From Terrisporobacter glycolicus ATCC 14880 = DSM 1288 (GTDB lineage Bacteria; Bacillota; Clostridia; Peptostreptococcales; Peptostreptococcaceae): a stretch of 64,000 bases of DNA. A model generated the notes under the pieces. That model worked only from the letters and a program-made list of their open reading frames with translations, did not search any database and was not told where the DNA came from. Position 1 is the stretch's first letter. Each line of letters starts with the position of its first letter. Location: assembly GCF_036812735.1 (NCBI RefSeq), contig NZ_CP117523.1:2046001-2110000 (forward strand). Reading direction: 5' to 3'. The position numbers were made by a program, and so were the translations under genes. Of this stretch, positions 36,149-44,804 are shown piece by piece.

Positions 36149-37702
36149 TTACTCAATATCTAAATTAGAAGTTATTTCATAGTAATCTGATGGATGAGCC
36201 TCAAATCCTTTTATATTCTTTTTCATTACTAAAGACATTTTTAAGTGAGATGCATAAGTATATGCACAATCATTTAAAACTTCTTGTTGTATTTTTATTG
36301 CTAAATCACTTCTTTTTTTAGCATCAAATTCATTTCTAAGCTCTTTTGTCACTTTCTCAACTTTGTCACTGTGGTAATGTCCACTGTTATAGGCAGAGTT
36401 ATCAAGTAAGTGAGTAGTTATGTAATATTGAGGATCACCAGTTGGCGCTGTAACAAAAGCACTTGCATAAACGTCATACTCACCTTTTTCAATGTAATCC
36501 TTATGGTTTTCAGTAGAGTTAACATCAGCTTTTATACCTATTTCTTTTAAAGTAGACTGAGCTGATTCTGCAAGTAATGGTAATTCCATACGAGAAGGAT
36601 AAGTTAACCAGCGAATAGTCAAGTTTTTACCATCTTTGTCTACATATCCATCATTGTCACTATCTTTGTAACCAGCTTCCTCTAATAATTTTTTAGCTCC
36701 TTCTAAGTCGAAATCATCTCCTTTTACTGATTCATTAGCAAATGAGAAGTTTGAAGGAAATACACCTACTGCTGGTGTACCATTGCCACTTAATAATGTT
36801 TTAGTAAAGTCTTCTTTATTTATAGATTTTGCAATGGCTTGTCTTACTTTTTTATTTTGTAAATCTTTATTTTCATAGTTATATGCTATTTGATAAACTC
36901 TTGAAGTATTTTTAGAGCTTATTTTATAATCATCATTTTTTTTAAATAAATCTAAACTTGCATAAGGTAGTCCTTGAGTTGCATCTATTTCTCCATTTTG
37001 TAGAGCCATTGTCATTGTATCACCGTCAGTAAAACTTTTAACAACTACTTTATCAACTTTAGGCTTACCACCCCAGTAATTTTCATTTTTGTCCAAGTCT
37101 ATTTCTTCTCCTGATACAGATTTAGCTATAAATGGACCTGTTCCTATACATGTATCTCCCTTTTCATCCCAGTCAGACACATCAATTACTCCTCCATATG
37201 GATCTGAAAAGTAATTTAGTAAAGTAGTTACTTTGTTTTTTGATTTAATTGTTATACTTTGTCCATCTGCTTTTATAGATTTTATTGCCAAATCTCCTGG
37301 TGCTCTATCGTTAAGCTTTATTAAACTTTCAAAACATGCTTTTACAGAATCTCCTGTCATTTTATTTCCATTTGAAAATTTAACATCGTCCCTTAAATTT
37401 ATTTTCATAGTGTAATCATCTACTATTTTATAATCAGTAGCAAGCCATGGCTCAAGTTCCATATTTTCATTAAATTTGAATAATGTTTCTGTCACACCAT
37501 ATCTTATAGCTGGCCATCCTGAATATCCTTTATGAGGATTTATTCCTGCCTCTGATGAATTATAGGCAGTTGTTCCATATGTAAATGTTTTACTTGACTT
37601 ACTACCTTCACCTTCATTTGAGCTGGAGCTACAGCCAACTAAAAGTCCTGTACTTAGTACTCCTACTAAAACTAGGCTAATAATTTTTTTATTAATCTTC
37701 AT
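36149..37702 (-). CDS. solute-binding lipoprotein, family 5 (NikA/CntA/DppA-like)
   Basis: 517 residues. Signal peptide with lipobox LLVGCSSSS (Cys 25), then the family-5 periplasmic-binding fold: INPHKGYSGWPAIRYGVTETLFKF near the N-terminus, LRDDVKFSNG, GTGPF, and the KNENYWGGKP hinge. The INPH...GW..RYGV start resembles nickel- and metallophore-binding members more than plain oligopeptide binders. The ABC genes around it and the methyltransferase upstream support a small-ligand or metallophore substrate, but the ligand is not known. GGGGGAAT precedes the ATG. Confidence 0.88.
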   Translation of the reverse strand: MKINKKIISLVLVGVLSTGLLVGCSSSSNEGEGSKSSKTFTYGTTAYNSSEAGINPHKGYSGWPAIRYGVTETLFKFNENMELEPWLATDYKIVDDYTMKINLRDDVKFSNGNKMTGDSVKACFESLIKLNDRAPGDLAIKSIKADGQSITIKSKNKVTTLLNYFSDPYGGVIDVSDWDEKGDTCIGTGPFIAKSVSGEEIDLDKNENYWGGKPKVDKVVVKSFTDGDTMTMALQNGEIDATQGLPYASLDLFKKNDDYKISSKNTSRVYQIAYNYENKDLQNKKVRQAIAKSINKEDFTKTLLSGNGTPAVGVFPSNFSFANESVKGDDFDLEGAKKLLEEAGYKDSDNDGYVDKDGKNLTIRWLTYPSRMELPLLAESAQSTLKEIGIKADVNSTENHKDYIEKGEYDVYASAFVTAPTGDPQYYITTHLLDNSAYNSGHYHSDKVEKVTKELRNEFDAKKRSDLAIKIQQEVLNDCAYTYASHLKMSLVMKKNIKGFEAHPSDYYEITSNLDIE

Positions 37703-37720
37703 TTTTATTCCCCCTGTATA

Positions 37721-38629
37721 TTATTTATTGTTGCTTACATCTAAATAATCTCTAACTGTATCACCTAGTAAATTAAAAATAATTACTGTAATAAATATTG
37801 CAAATCCTGGAGCGAATATTACCCAAGGAGATGATTGAATCATACTTCTGCCATTACTCATCATGGATCCCCATTCAGCAGTAGGTGGCATGGCACCTAG
37901 ACCTAAAAATGATAGCCCAGCAAGTTCCATCATCATAACTCCAATATCCAAAGTGGCCGTTACTATTATTGGTCCCAATATATTTGGGAAAATATGCTTA
38001 AATATTATTTTCATATGTGAACATCCACTTAATTTTGCTGCTTGAATATAGGTGCTGTTTTTTATTGTTAAAACATTACCTCTCGCAAGACGTGAAAACT
38101 TTGGCCAAGATATAAGTGCCAGTGAAATAACTGCATTAACAATTCCCCCACCAAGAACACCTGCCACTGCTATGGCAAATACCATTCCTGGAAAGGCTAA
38201 GAAAACGTCTGAAATTCTCATAATAACTTCATCTATTTTTCCACCAACATACCCACAAATAGATCCAACTATGGTACCAAATGTAGCTATAATTGCTACT
38301 AATCCTAAAGCTGAAAACATAGTTGTTTTTGATCCAACCACAACTCTAGAAAATAAACATCTGCCGTATCTATCTGTCCCAAATATAAACTCTTTACTTG
38401 GAGAACTTAAAGCATTTGATAAATCCTGAGCATAAGGATCGTGTGGCACAATATACTGTCCAAACAATGCAATCAAAAGTAATACAGCTACTATTACTAA
38501 TAGAATATATAGTTTTATCTTTGTTTTATTTTTTTTTATACTATTTAAATTATCTAAAGTGTTATTAATTAGATTACTTCTTTTTATATTTTGTTTACCT
38601 ATTGATTTTTCCATGGAATCACCATACAT
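37721..38629 (-). CDS. ABC transporter permease (DppC/NikC-like)
   Basis: 302 residues (or 297 if the second ATG at 38614 is used; it has GGTGA four nt upstream, while the first ATG overlaps the preceding gene by 11 bp). Six membrane helices. The EAA-type loop that binds the ATPases is AAKLSGCSHMKIIFKHIFPN near residue 200. The N-terminal HDPYAQDLSNALSSPSKEFIFGTDRYGRCLFSR is typical of the DppC family. Confidence 0.9.
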   Translation of the reverse strand: MYGDSMEKSIGKQNIKRSNLINNTLDNLNSIKKNKTKIKLYILLVIVAVLLLIALFGQYIVPHDPYAQDLSNALSSPSKEFIFGTDRYGRCLFSRVVVGSKTTMFSALGLVAIIATFGTIVGSICGYVGGKIDEVIMRISDVFLAFPGMVFAIAVAGVLGGGIVNAVISLALISWPKFSRLARGNVLTIKNSTYIQAAKLSGCSHMKIIFKHIFPNILGPIIVTATLDIGVMMMELAGLSFLGLGAMPPTAEWGSMMSNGRSMIQSSPWVIFAPGFAIFITVIIFNLLGDTVRDYLDVSNNK

Positions 38630-39575
38630 CCTTACCTATTCTAATTCTTGGATCTAAGTAATTGTATAGTATATCTGTTATAAGATTTATAACTACAAAA
38701 ATTACTGCCATCCATATGACATATGCTTGTATAATTGGATAGTCCATCATCTTAATTGCATCAACTGCTAGTTTCCCCACGCCATCCCACATAAATATGG
38801 ACTCAACTATGGCAGTTCCTCCCAAAAGTGAACCTATGGATAATCCAAGTAAAGTTACTACAGTTAATAATGCAACTTTTAAAATGTTAACATATAGTAT
38901 ATGATTTTCTTTTATTCCTCTAGATCTTAAACCTAGTACATAGTCCTTGCTTAATTCTTCTAATACTGTAGCCCTTATTTGCCTTGTATATTTTGCTGAC
39001 ATGGCTGTTGAAAGTGTTAGTGTTGGTAATATTAAACTTTGTAAGCCATTGTTTCCCATTACTGGAAGTAAATTTAATTTTAAGGAAAAGATATAAATTA
39101 ATATTAATGAAAGAAAAAATCCAGGAAGTGAATTTCCAATAAAGCTTAAAAACCTTATTATATAGTCTGTTAATTTATTTTGTTTTACTGCTGATAATAT
39201 TCCTAAAGGAACTGATATAATAAGTGTCACTAAAATAGAACTTATTGTAAGAGCTATTGTATTTGGTAATCTTTTCATAAATTCTGTAAATACAGGTTTC
39301 TTCATTACATAAGATACTCCCATATCACCTTTAAGTACATTACCTAACCAAGTTATATATTGAACTAAAAATGGCTTATCTAAGCCAAGATCTTTTCTCA
39401 TTTCTTCCTTAACTTCTTCTGATGCAACATTACCTGCATCTTGATATAATAAATCTACAGCATCAGTTTTTGAAGTTTGCATTAATGCAAAGGATAATAA
39501 TGTAATTCCTATTAATATGGGTATAAGTTGAAGAAGTCTTCTGACAATATATTTTCTAATATATACCACCCCCAA
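38619..39575 (-). CDS. ABC transporter permease (DppB/NikB-like)
   Basis: About 318 residues, six membrane helices, EAA loop LRSRGIKENHILYVNILK near residue 220. The start is uncertain: the frame opens with TTG (39575) and GTG (39569), but both fall within the GGGGGTGG ribosome site. An ATT at 39560 sits at good spacing after it and would give the family-typical start RKYIVRRLLQLIPIL. I give the longest frame. It couples to the DppC-like permease by an 11-bp overlap. Confidence 0.88.
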   Translation of the reverse strand: MGVVYIRKYIVRRLLQLIPILIGITLLSFALMQTSKTDAVDLLYQDAGNVASEEVKEEMRKDLGLDKPFLVQYITWLGNVLKGDMGVSYVMKKPVFTEFMKRLPNTIALTISSILVTLIISVPLGILSAVKQNKLTDYIIRFLSFIGNSLPGFFLSLILIYIFSLKLNLLPVMGNNGLQSLILPTLTLSTAMSAKYTRQIRATVLEELSKDYVLGLRSRGIKENHILYVNILKVALLTVVTLLGLSIGSLLGGTAIVESIFMWDGVGKLAVDAIKMMDYPIIQAYVIWMAVIFVVINLITDILYNYLDPRIRIGKDVW

Positions 39576-39577
39576 AT

Positions 39578-40348
39578 TTATTTTGCTACCACCATAAATA
39601 GTGGTCTTGATTTTTGTTCAACTTTTTGTTTTTCATCCCACACATATCTTCCCATATCTTCTTCCACTTCAATAACATTGTATCCACATTCTTTAAGTGC
39701 TTTTACATCCCAAGCTGGTCTTACTTTATTTGATAAAACTAGTTTTCTGGCTATATTTTCTAAATGTTCAATTTCAGGCGTAACTTTATATTTGTCATTG
39801 AATAGGATTTCCATTTTTCTTATATCTTCTTCTACTAATTTTTTTTGCTTCTCATCAAACAAATGCAAATATTGATTGGCATCAAAATATACAACATGGC
39901 CATCATCACTTAATAGTCTCTTCCATTCTTTTAGAGCTTCTTTAGGATATTCTAAGTTCCAAAGAACATTCCTGGATATTATAAAATCAAAAGTCTTTTC
40001 TTCAAAAGGTAGGTTTATACCATCCACTTGCACAAAATTTATATTCACATCATATTGTCTGGCATTTTCCTTTGCATTTTCTATCATTTCATGACTAACA
40101 TCTACTGCAGTAACTTCATGGCCAGCTAATGACATTAAAATAGAGAAAAATCCAGGACCTGCACCCACATCAAGGACCTTTAATTTTTCTTTTTTGGGAG
40201 CATTATTTAATAATATTTTTAACCAAGCATCTCTTTTAAAGTTGTTTAACTCTTCTATATTGCTTTTTGAGTATGATGGTGCTCTATAATTCCAATATTT
40301 TTGCAAACCACTTACAATTTCATCCACATTAGATTTTTCATTTAACAT
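39578..40348 (-). CDS. class I SAM-dependent methyltransferase
   Basis: 256 residues. Motif I VLDVGAGPGFFSILMSLAG near residue 60, motif II acidic end TAVDVS, motif IV LPFEEKTFDFIISRNVLWNLEYP, and post-motif GHVVYFDANQYL. The C-terminal half (KVRPAWDVKALKECGYNVIEVEEDMGRYVWDE) is not a generic part and may hold the acceptor site. It lies two bases upstream of the permease frame in the same operon, so its product or substrate is probably the transported ligand, as in opine-type metallophore systems. GGAGG precedes the ATG. Confidence 0.88.
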   Translation of the reverse strand: MLNEKSNVDEIVSGLQKYWNYRAPSYSKSNIEELNNFKRDAWLKILLNNAPKKEKLKVLDVGAGPGFFSILMSLAGHEVTAVDVSHEMIENAKENARQYDVNINFVQVDGINLPFEEKTFDFIISRNVLWNLEYPKEALKEWKRLLSDDGHVVYFDANQYLHLFDEKQKKLVEEDIRKMEILFNDKYKVTPEIEHLENIARKLVLSNKVRPAWDVKALKECGYNVIEVEEDMGRYVWDEKQKVEQKSRPLFMVVAK

Positions 40349-40367
40349 ATTAAATACCTCCTATTAT

Positions 40368-40658
40368 TTAGTTCCTACTATACTCTTTCTTATAATCTTT
40401 AATAGACTTTTCAACTTTTTCTTTTACATAATCATCAAAAAATGACAAATACCAGTTGGCATCAAAGATAATTAATTTTCCACCTGGTTTTAATACTCTT
40501 TTCCATTCTTTATAAGCTTTTTGTGGATTATACAAAGTCCATGTTACATTTCTACTTACAATTAAATCAAAATAATTGTCTTCAAATTCAAGAATGTGAT
40601 TATCCATGATATTAAATTCACAATCATCTTCGCAATTTTCTTTGATAATAATATTCAT
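40368..40658 (-). pseudogene. internal fragment of a paralogous SAM methyltransferase
   Basis: 96 codons. From ILEFEDNYFDLIVSRNVTWTLYNPQKAYKEWKRVLKPGGKLIIFDANWYLSFF the product aligns with residues about 100-165 of the methyltransferase encoded 19 bp downstream. It lacks motif I and the C-terminal half. It has a good AAGGGAG site and ATG and is the first frame after the leader hairpin, so it could still be translated. Most likely a decayed duplicate; a small regulatory remnant is the alternative. Confidence 0.75.
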
Positions 40659-40687
40659 ATCTCATCTCCCTTATTTTTTCAAAATAA

Positions 40688-40741
40688 AAACTCTATTGCC
40701 ATATAGGTATACAAATTTATACCTTCATGGCAATAGAGTTT
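40688..40741 (-). promoter_or_regulatory. leader terminator (putative attenuator) of the methyltransferase-ABC operon
   Basis: On the minus strand AAACTCTATTGCCAT and ATGGCAATAGAGTTT form a 15-bp stem, with AGGTATA/TATACCT stacked inside, then TTTTTATTTT. It is between the promoter and the first frame. The leader upstream holds TTCTATTG (40758-40765), which can pair with CAATAGAG in the 3' arm (40691-40698) as an antiterminator, and a competing ATTCTATT/AATAGAAT hairpin (40749-40766). The ligand or trigger is unknown. Confidence 0.55.
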
Positions 40742-40805
40742 GGGTTTTATTCTATTTCAATAGAATTTATTATGACAAACATTATTAAATTTTATGTTTA
40801 ACATA

Positions 40806-40834
40806 ATAGTAGTTATTTTTACATTATATGTCAA
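40806..40834 (-). promoter_or_regulatory. sigma-A promoter of the methyltransferase-ABC operon
   Basis: TTGACA (40834-40829), 17 bp, TACTAT (40811-40806) on the minus strand, about 65 bp ahead of the leader hairpin. Confidence 0.6.
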
Positions 40835-40849
40835 TAATAATTATTTTAT

Positions 40850-41827
40850 TTATAGTTGTATGTAATCAATTTTTTCATTTTTATAAATGTAAGAATAAAT
40901 AATATTAATGTAATCAATATAAGATTTGTCATATACTACCTTATTGTTTTTTCTTAATTTAAACTCTTCAATTTTATTTTTAATTTCACTTTTCATTTCT
41001 TTCTCAAAGACTTCTATATTAATAATCTGTGAATACTCCACTTTTGCATTGTTAATAAAATACAGTTTGTAATTATTTCCATTCATTTTCATCCAAAGTA
41101 CAAATTTACTGTTATTTTTAAACAAATTAAAGGTGTTTTCTTTTTCACTTATACTTTTGAGTAAGTCCATGTTACTTTTTATTTCCATGGCCTTTTCAAA
41201 GTTTAGTAAAGATGATTGAGTTCTCATTTCATTTTTCAACTCTTTTATAAAATCATCTTTGCCTTCAAAGGTGTTCACTAAAATTTTGTAAACCTCTTCA
41301 TATATTTCCTTAGTGTTTACTCTACAAGGTCCTATGCATTTTTCAATATTATATCTAATGCATTTTGTTTTTGTATTGCAAGTTGGAAGTTTAAAGTAAT
41401 TCAGTAAAAAATCTCTTAGTGTAAAAAGTCTTTTATTCATGGAAAATGGTCCTAAGTAAGTGCTATCATCATCTTTCTCATCCACAATATCAATTAAATT
41501 AAGGCTATTAGTATTTAACTTTATGTATTTATATTTTTCATAATTATTCATTAAAGTGTTGTACATGGGCCTTATATTATGGATATAGTCACATTCTAAC
41601 AAAAGAGCATCTAGCTCTGTATCTGTAGTAATGTAGTCTATATCCTTTATGGATTTTACCATTCTCTCAATTTTTCTAGATCTATTAAGGTTATCCCTAA
41701 AATAACTTTTTACACGACTTTTTAAATTTATGGATTTTCCCACATAAATTATATTGTTATAAGAATCTTTCATTATGTAAATACCAGGGCATTCAGGCAT
41801 TTTATTTATTTTGTCTTTTAAATTCAT
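40850..41827 (-). CDS. UvrC-like GIY-YIG protein lacking the RNase H domain (Cho-like)
   Basis: 325 residues. GIY-YIG nuclease domain at 1-90 (CPGIYIMKDSYNNIIYVGKSINLKSRVKSYF), the UvrC cysteine cluster CNTKTKCIRYNIEKCIGPC near residue 155, and a UVR segment SLLNFEKAMEIKSNMDLLKSI near 215. It stops there: the RNase H-like 5'-incision half and the helix-hairpin-helix of UvrC are missing. That is the layout of E. coli Cho, which makes the 3' incision in nucleotide excision repair. The C-terminal 100 residues are not recognisable. It does not have its own visible terminator. Confidence 0.88.
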   Translation of the reverse strand: MNLKDKINKMPECPGIYIMKDSYNNIIYVGKSINLKSRVKSYFRDNLNRSRKIERMVKSIKDIDYITTDTELDALLLECDYIHNIRPMYNTLMNNYEKYKYIKLNTNSLNLIDIVDEKDDDSTYLGPFSMNKRLFTLRDFLLNYFKLPTCNTKTKCIRYNIEKCIGPCRVNTKEIYEEVYKILVNTFEGKDDFIKELKNEMRTQSSLLNFEKAMEIKSNMDLLKSISEKENTFNLFKNNSKFVLWMKMNGNNYKLYFINNAKVEYSQIINIEVFEKEMKSEIKNKIEEFKLRKNNKVVYDKSYIDYINIIYSYIYKNEKIDYIQL

Positions 41828-41864
41828 TAGTCTTTTCCTTTTGATATTTAGTTTATATTTTTAA

Positions 41865-42380
41865 TTAAAATTTTTCATAATGAACTTTATCAAAATTTAA
41901 ATGACTATCATCATAAGGTTTCTTTTCTTCGTCCTTATGTCCAATGGCTACAATGGATAAAACCCCGTATTTTTCTGGAATATTAAGAACTTTTCTTACA
42001 GCTTCCTCAGAATCTTTTTCTAAGGATTCTCTTTTTCTCATTTGAATCCAAGTAGACCCTAGTCCTAATTTTTCAACCTCTAATTGAATCAAAATAGAAA
42101 CTATAGAAGCATCTTCAACCCAAACATCGCTTAGCTCACTATCAGCTATAACAGCAATTACAAGTGGTGCAGTTTTTAATGGTAAAGTCCCATGTTTTTT
42201 GCAAGTTTCTAATTGTAAAATTGTTTGTTTATCTTCTACAACTATCATCTCCACTGGATTTTTCCCCATAGATGATGGTGCAAATAACCCAACCTTTAAT
42301 ATTTTATTTAAATCTTCTTTTGATATTTTTTCATTTGTAAACTTTCTTATGCTTCTTCTATTTTTTAATATTTCTAACAT
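41865..42380 (-). CDS. nitroreductase-family FMN protein
   Basis: 171 residues. The RRSIRKFTNEKI opening and FAPSSMGKNPVEMIVV segment hold the FMN-binding residues; GLGSTWIQMRKRE and LNIPEKYGVLSIVAIGHKDEEKKPY are the later family motifs. It is a homodimeric oxidoreductase of unknown natural substrate. GGGAAAT precedes the ATG. It is 52 bp after the HutD-like gene and 37 bp before the UvrC-like gene on the same strand, so the three may form one unit. Confidence 0.88.
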   Translation of the reverse strand: MLEILKNRRSIRKFTNEKISKEDLNKILKVGLFAPSSMGKNPVEMIVVEDKQTILQLETCKKHGTLPLKTAPLVIAVIADSELSDVWVEDASIVSILIQLEVEKLGLGSTWIQMRKRESLEKDSEEAVRKVLNIPEKYGVLSIVAIGHKDEEKKPYDDSHLNFDKVHYEKF

Positions 42381-42432
42381 AAATTTCCCTCCATAATCTA
42401 ATATTTTTTGCTTCTATTATATATAGTAAGTT

Positions 42433-43029
42433 TTAATAGTTTACTTTTGTTCTTATTATATGTGAATTAAATGTGTCATTATTTTCAAGCTTAATATTTA
42501 ATTTATCCCTATTTTTTATTATAGCTGCATCACCATCTTTTAAAAATTCACTTTCATCATTTATACTTATATTTATTTTCCCTTTTACAATATAAAAAAC
42601 TTCTGTCAAGTTGTCGTATTTATAATTGTTGTCATAATCAATAGTTATTTCATTTTCCAAATTTATATGTTCTATTATACCATCAGTATTTTTATTTAAC
42701 ATTAAATTAAAATCAGTTACTTTTCCATAGCTTTTAGTATTCCAATCACCATAAAAAGTGTCTTGGTCAAACTTTTCAAGAGTAATTTCATGATGGTTTT
42801 CATGGACTAATTTAAGTTTTCCATCTAATATCATAATTTTTCTTTTTATATTTGATAGTTTAGTAAAAGTAGACTCTTCTAAATCAACTTTTGCTGAGCT
42901 TATTCTAAATTTAAAATTTCTATTTTCATAAAGTTCATTTTCTGGATAAATATAAAGCTGAGTAGTCGTTCCCCCTGACCACTTACTTGTTGAAAGTTCC
43001 TCTTTTTTTATAATTTTAATATGACTCAT
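42433..43029 (-). CDS. HutD/Ves-family cupin protein
   Basis: 198 residues. The HutD/Ves opening KWSGGTTTQLYIYPENELY...NFKFRISSAKVDLEESTFTKL is present, followed by DGKLKLVHENHHEITLEKFDQDTF, DFNLMLNK and a second cupin half. The family folds as a bicupin and includes HutD of histidine use; no hut genes are here, so the role is unknown. AAGGGGG precedes the ATG. Confidence 0.85.
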   Translation of the reverse strand: MSHIKIIKKEELSTSKWSGGTTTQLYIYPENELYENRNFKFRISSAKVDLEESTFTKLSNIKRKIMILDGKLKLVHENHHEITLEKFDQDTFYGDWNTKSYGKVTDFNLMLNKNTDGIIEHINLENEITIDYDNNYKYDNLTEVFYIVKGKINISINDESEFLKDGDAAIIKNRDKLNIKLENNDTFNSHIIRTKVNY

Positions 43030-43095
43030 AATATTCCCCCTTTCATCTAGTGAATAATATAATTTACATGAAATAGATTAATTTATTAATTGCAA

Positions 43096-44793
43096 TTAGT
43101 ATAGTTGTTCAAATTCTATATCATTTAGTATTTCATTTAATTTTTCTCTTGCATTTTCAATGTCAATTTTATCTTGCTTATCAAGAATACTTCCAAATTC
43201 TATTAATGCTGAGTTAATTATTTCCCTATATTCACCTGTACTTTCTTCGTACATTCTTTCTCCCCTAGAAAGTACTTCTTTATTTTTTTCATTTTCCCTA
43301 GGATGAATTTTTAAATAGCTTAATTCTTCAAATCTTGCATTAGCTTCTTCCTCGCTGATTTTTTCCTCTTGTTTTTGTATTATAACTCTTTTCTTTTCTC
43401 CGCTGGAGTTTACTTTTACTATTACTTCTAGAAGAGAGTTTATATCATAAGTATATGTCACATCTATAGATTCTCCACCAGCTTTTCTTCTAGGCACATT
43501 TACAGTTATTTGTCCCAGCTTTAGATTATTTTTTACTAATCTACTTTCTCCTTGAATTATTTCCACCACAACTTTACTTTGGTTGTCGTGTGCAGTATAA
43601 AAAGTTTCTGTTCTACTTACAGGAATAGTTGTATTTCTTTCAATTATTGGACAGAAATATGTTTCATTGTATCTATGATTTGATGAGTCAATTACGACTT
43701 CCGTTCCAAGAGAGAAAGGACATACATCTGTAAGTATTACTTCTTTTATTGATTTATTTCTTTCTTTCATAGCTCCTTGCAAAGATGCTCCCATTGCTAC
43801 AGCTTCATCTGGATTTATACTTGTATTAGGTAATCTGCCAAATATTTTACCTACAAATTTTCTTATAATAGGAAGTTTTGTTGCACCTCCTATTAATATG
43901 ATTTCATCTATTTGATTTAATTTTATTTTTGCATCTTTTAAGCTTTTTTCTATAGGTTTTTTTAGCTTAGATAAAATAAGTTCACAAGATTTTTCATAGT
44001 CGTCTATATTTATACTTGTTTCATAAATTTCACCTTCTACGTTGCATCTTATTTGAACAACTTTTCTAGAGCTAAATTCTATCTTACCTTTTTCACATTG
44101 CTTTTTTATATGAGATTTGCTTTTTTTGCTTAAATCTTCTTCTTTTAATCTAACTTGGTCTAAAAACATTCTATAAAGTATATCTGTGAAATCTTCTCCA
44201 CCTATAAAATTATCTCCTGCTACTGCTCTTACCTCCATTATACTTCCATACATCTCAAGTATAGATATATCAAATGTGCCTCCCCCTAAATCAAATACTA
44301 AAAATCTAGTATTATTATCTCTTTTATCTATACCATAAGCAATTGCCGCTGCAGTAGGTTCACTTATGATTCGCTCAACTTTTAAACCTGCTAGTTCACC
44401 TGCTTTTTTAGTTGCTTTTCTTTGTTCATCGTTAAAATAAGCTGGAACACTTATTATTGCTTCTTCTACACTTTTTCCTAAGTAAAATTCTACGTCTTCT
44501 TTTATGTATTTTAGAACAAAGGAAGATAGTTCTTCTGCTTTAAATTTTTTATCTCCTAATATAAATTCCTTATTTGTACCCATGTTTCTTTTAAACACAC
44601 CTACACTTAAGTGAGGATATAGTATTTTTCTCTCTTTTGCTATCTTTCCTACATATATATTATTATCTTCATCTAAACTTACTACAGAAGGAGTTAAATT
44701 GTCTCCAAGTCTATTTGGTATTATTTTTGTTTCTCCTTCATTGAAGTAACAAGCTAAACTATTTGTTGTTCCCAAATCTATTCCTATTATCAT
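43096..44793 (-). CDS. specialised Hsp70 (DnaK-like) chaperone
   Basis: 565 residues. Actin-fold ATPase: [14 protein letters not shown] (phosphate 1), [13 protein letters not shown] (phosphate 2), [14 protein letters not shown] (adenosine). A beta-sandwich follows, with [10 protein letters not shown] and [25 protein letters not shown]. It is shorter than DnaK (about 610) because the helical lid is reduced, and the C-terminal tail ends DIEFEQLY instead of the acidic EEVD-like end. The J-like TPR protein 11 bp upstream is its likely partner. It is not the dnaK of the grpE-dnaJ cluster. Confidence 0.93.
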   Translation of the reverse strand: MIIGIDLGTTNSLACYFNEGETKIIPNRLGDNLTPSVVSLDEDNNIYVGKIAKERKILYPHLSVGVFKRNMGTNKEFILGDKKFKAEELSSFVLKYIKEDVEFYLGKSVEEAIISVPAYFNDEQRKATKKAGELAGLKVERIISEPTAAAIAYGIDKRDNNTRFLVFDLGGGTFDISILEMYGSIMEVRAVAGDNFIGGEDFTDILYRMFLDQVRLKEEDLSKKSKSHIKKQCEKGKIEFSSRKVVQIRCNVEGEIYETSINIDDYEKSCELILSKLKKPIEKSLKDAKIKLNQIDEIILIGGATKLPIIRKFVGKIFGRLPNTSINPDEAVAMGASLQGAMKERNKSIKEVILTDVCPFSLGTEVVIDSSNHRYNETYFCPIIERNTTIPVSRTETFYTAHDNQSKVVVEIIQGESRLVKNNLKLGQITVNVPRRKAGGESIDVTYTYDINSLLEVIVKVNSSGEKKRVIIQKQEEKISEEEANARFEELSYLKIHPRENEKNKEVLSRGERMYEESTGEYREIINSALIEFGSILDKQDKIDIENAREKLNEILNDIEFEQLY

Positions 44794-44804
44794 TTTCTCA
44801 CCTC

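Noticed and set aside
40741-40840. Idea that the methyltransferase leader is a cobalamin or SAM riboswitch
   Set aside because: No conserved B12 box or SAM kink-turn core is present, and the leader is too short for those classes; only the generic attenuator arrangement remains.
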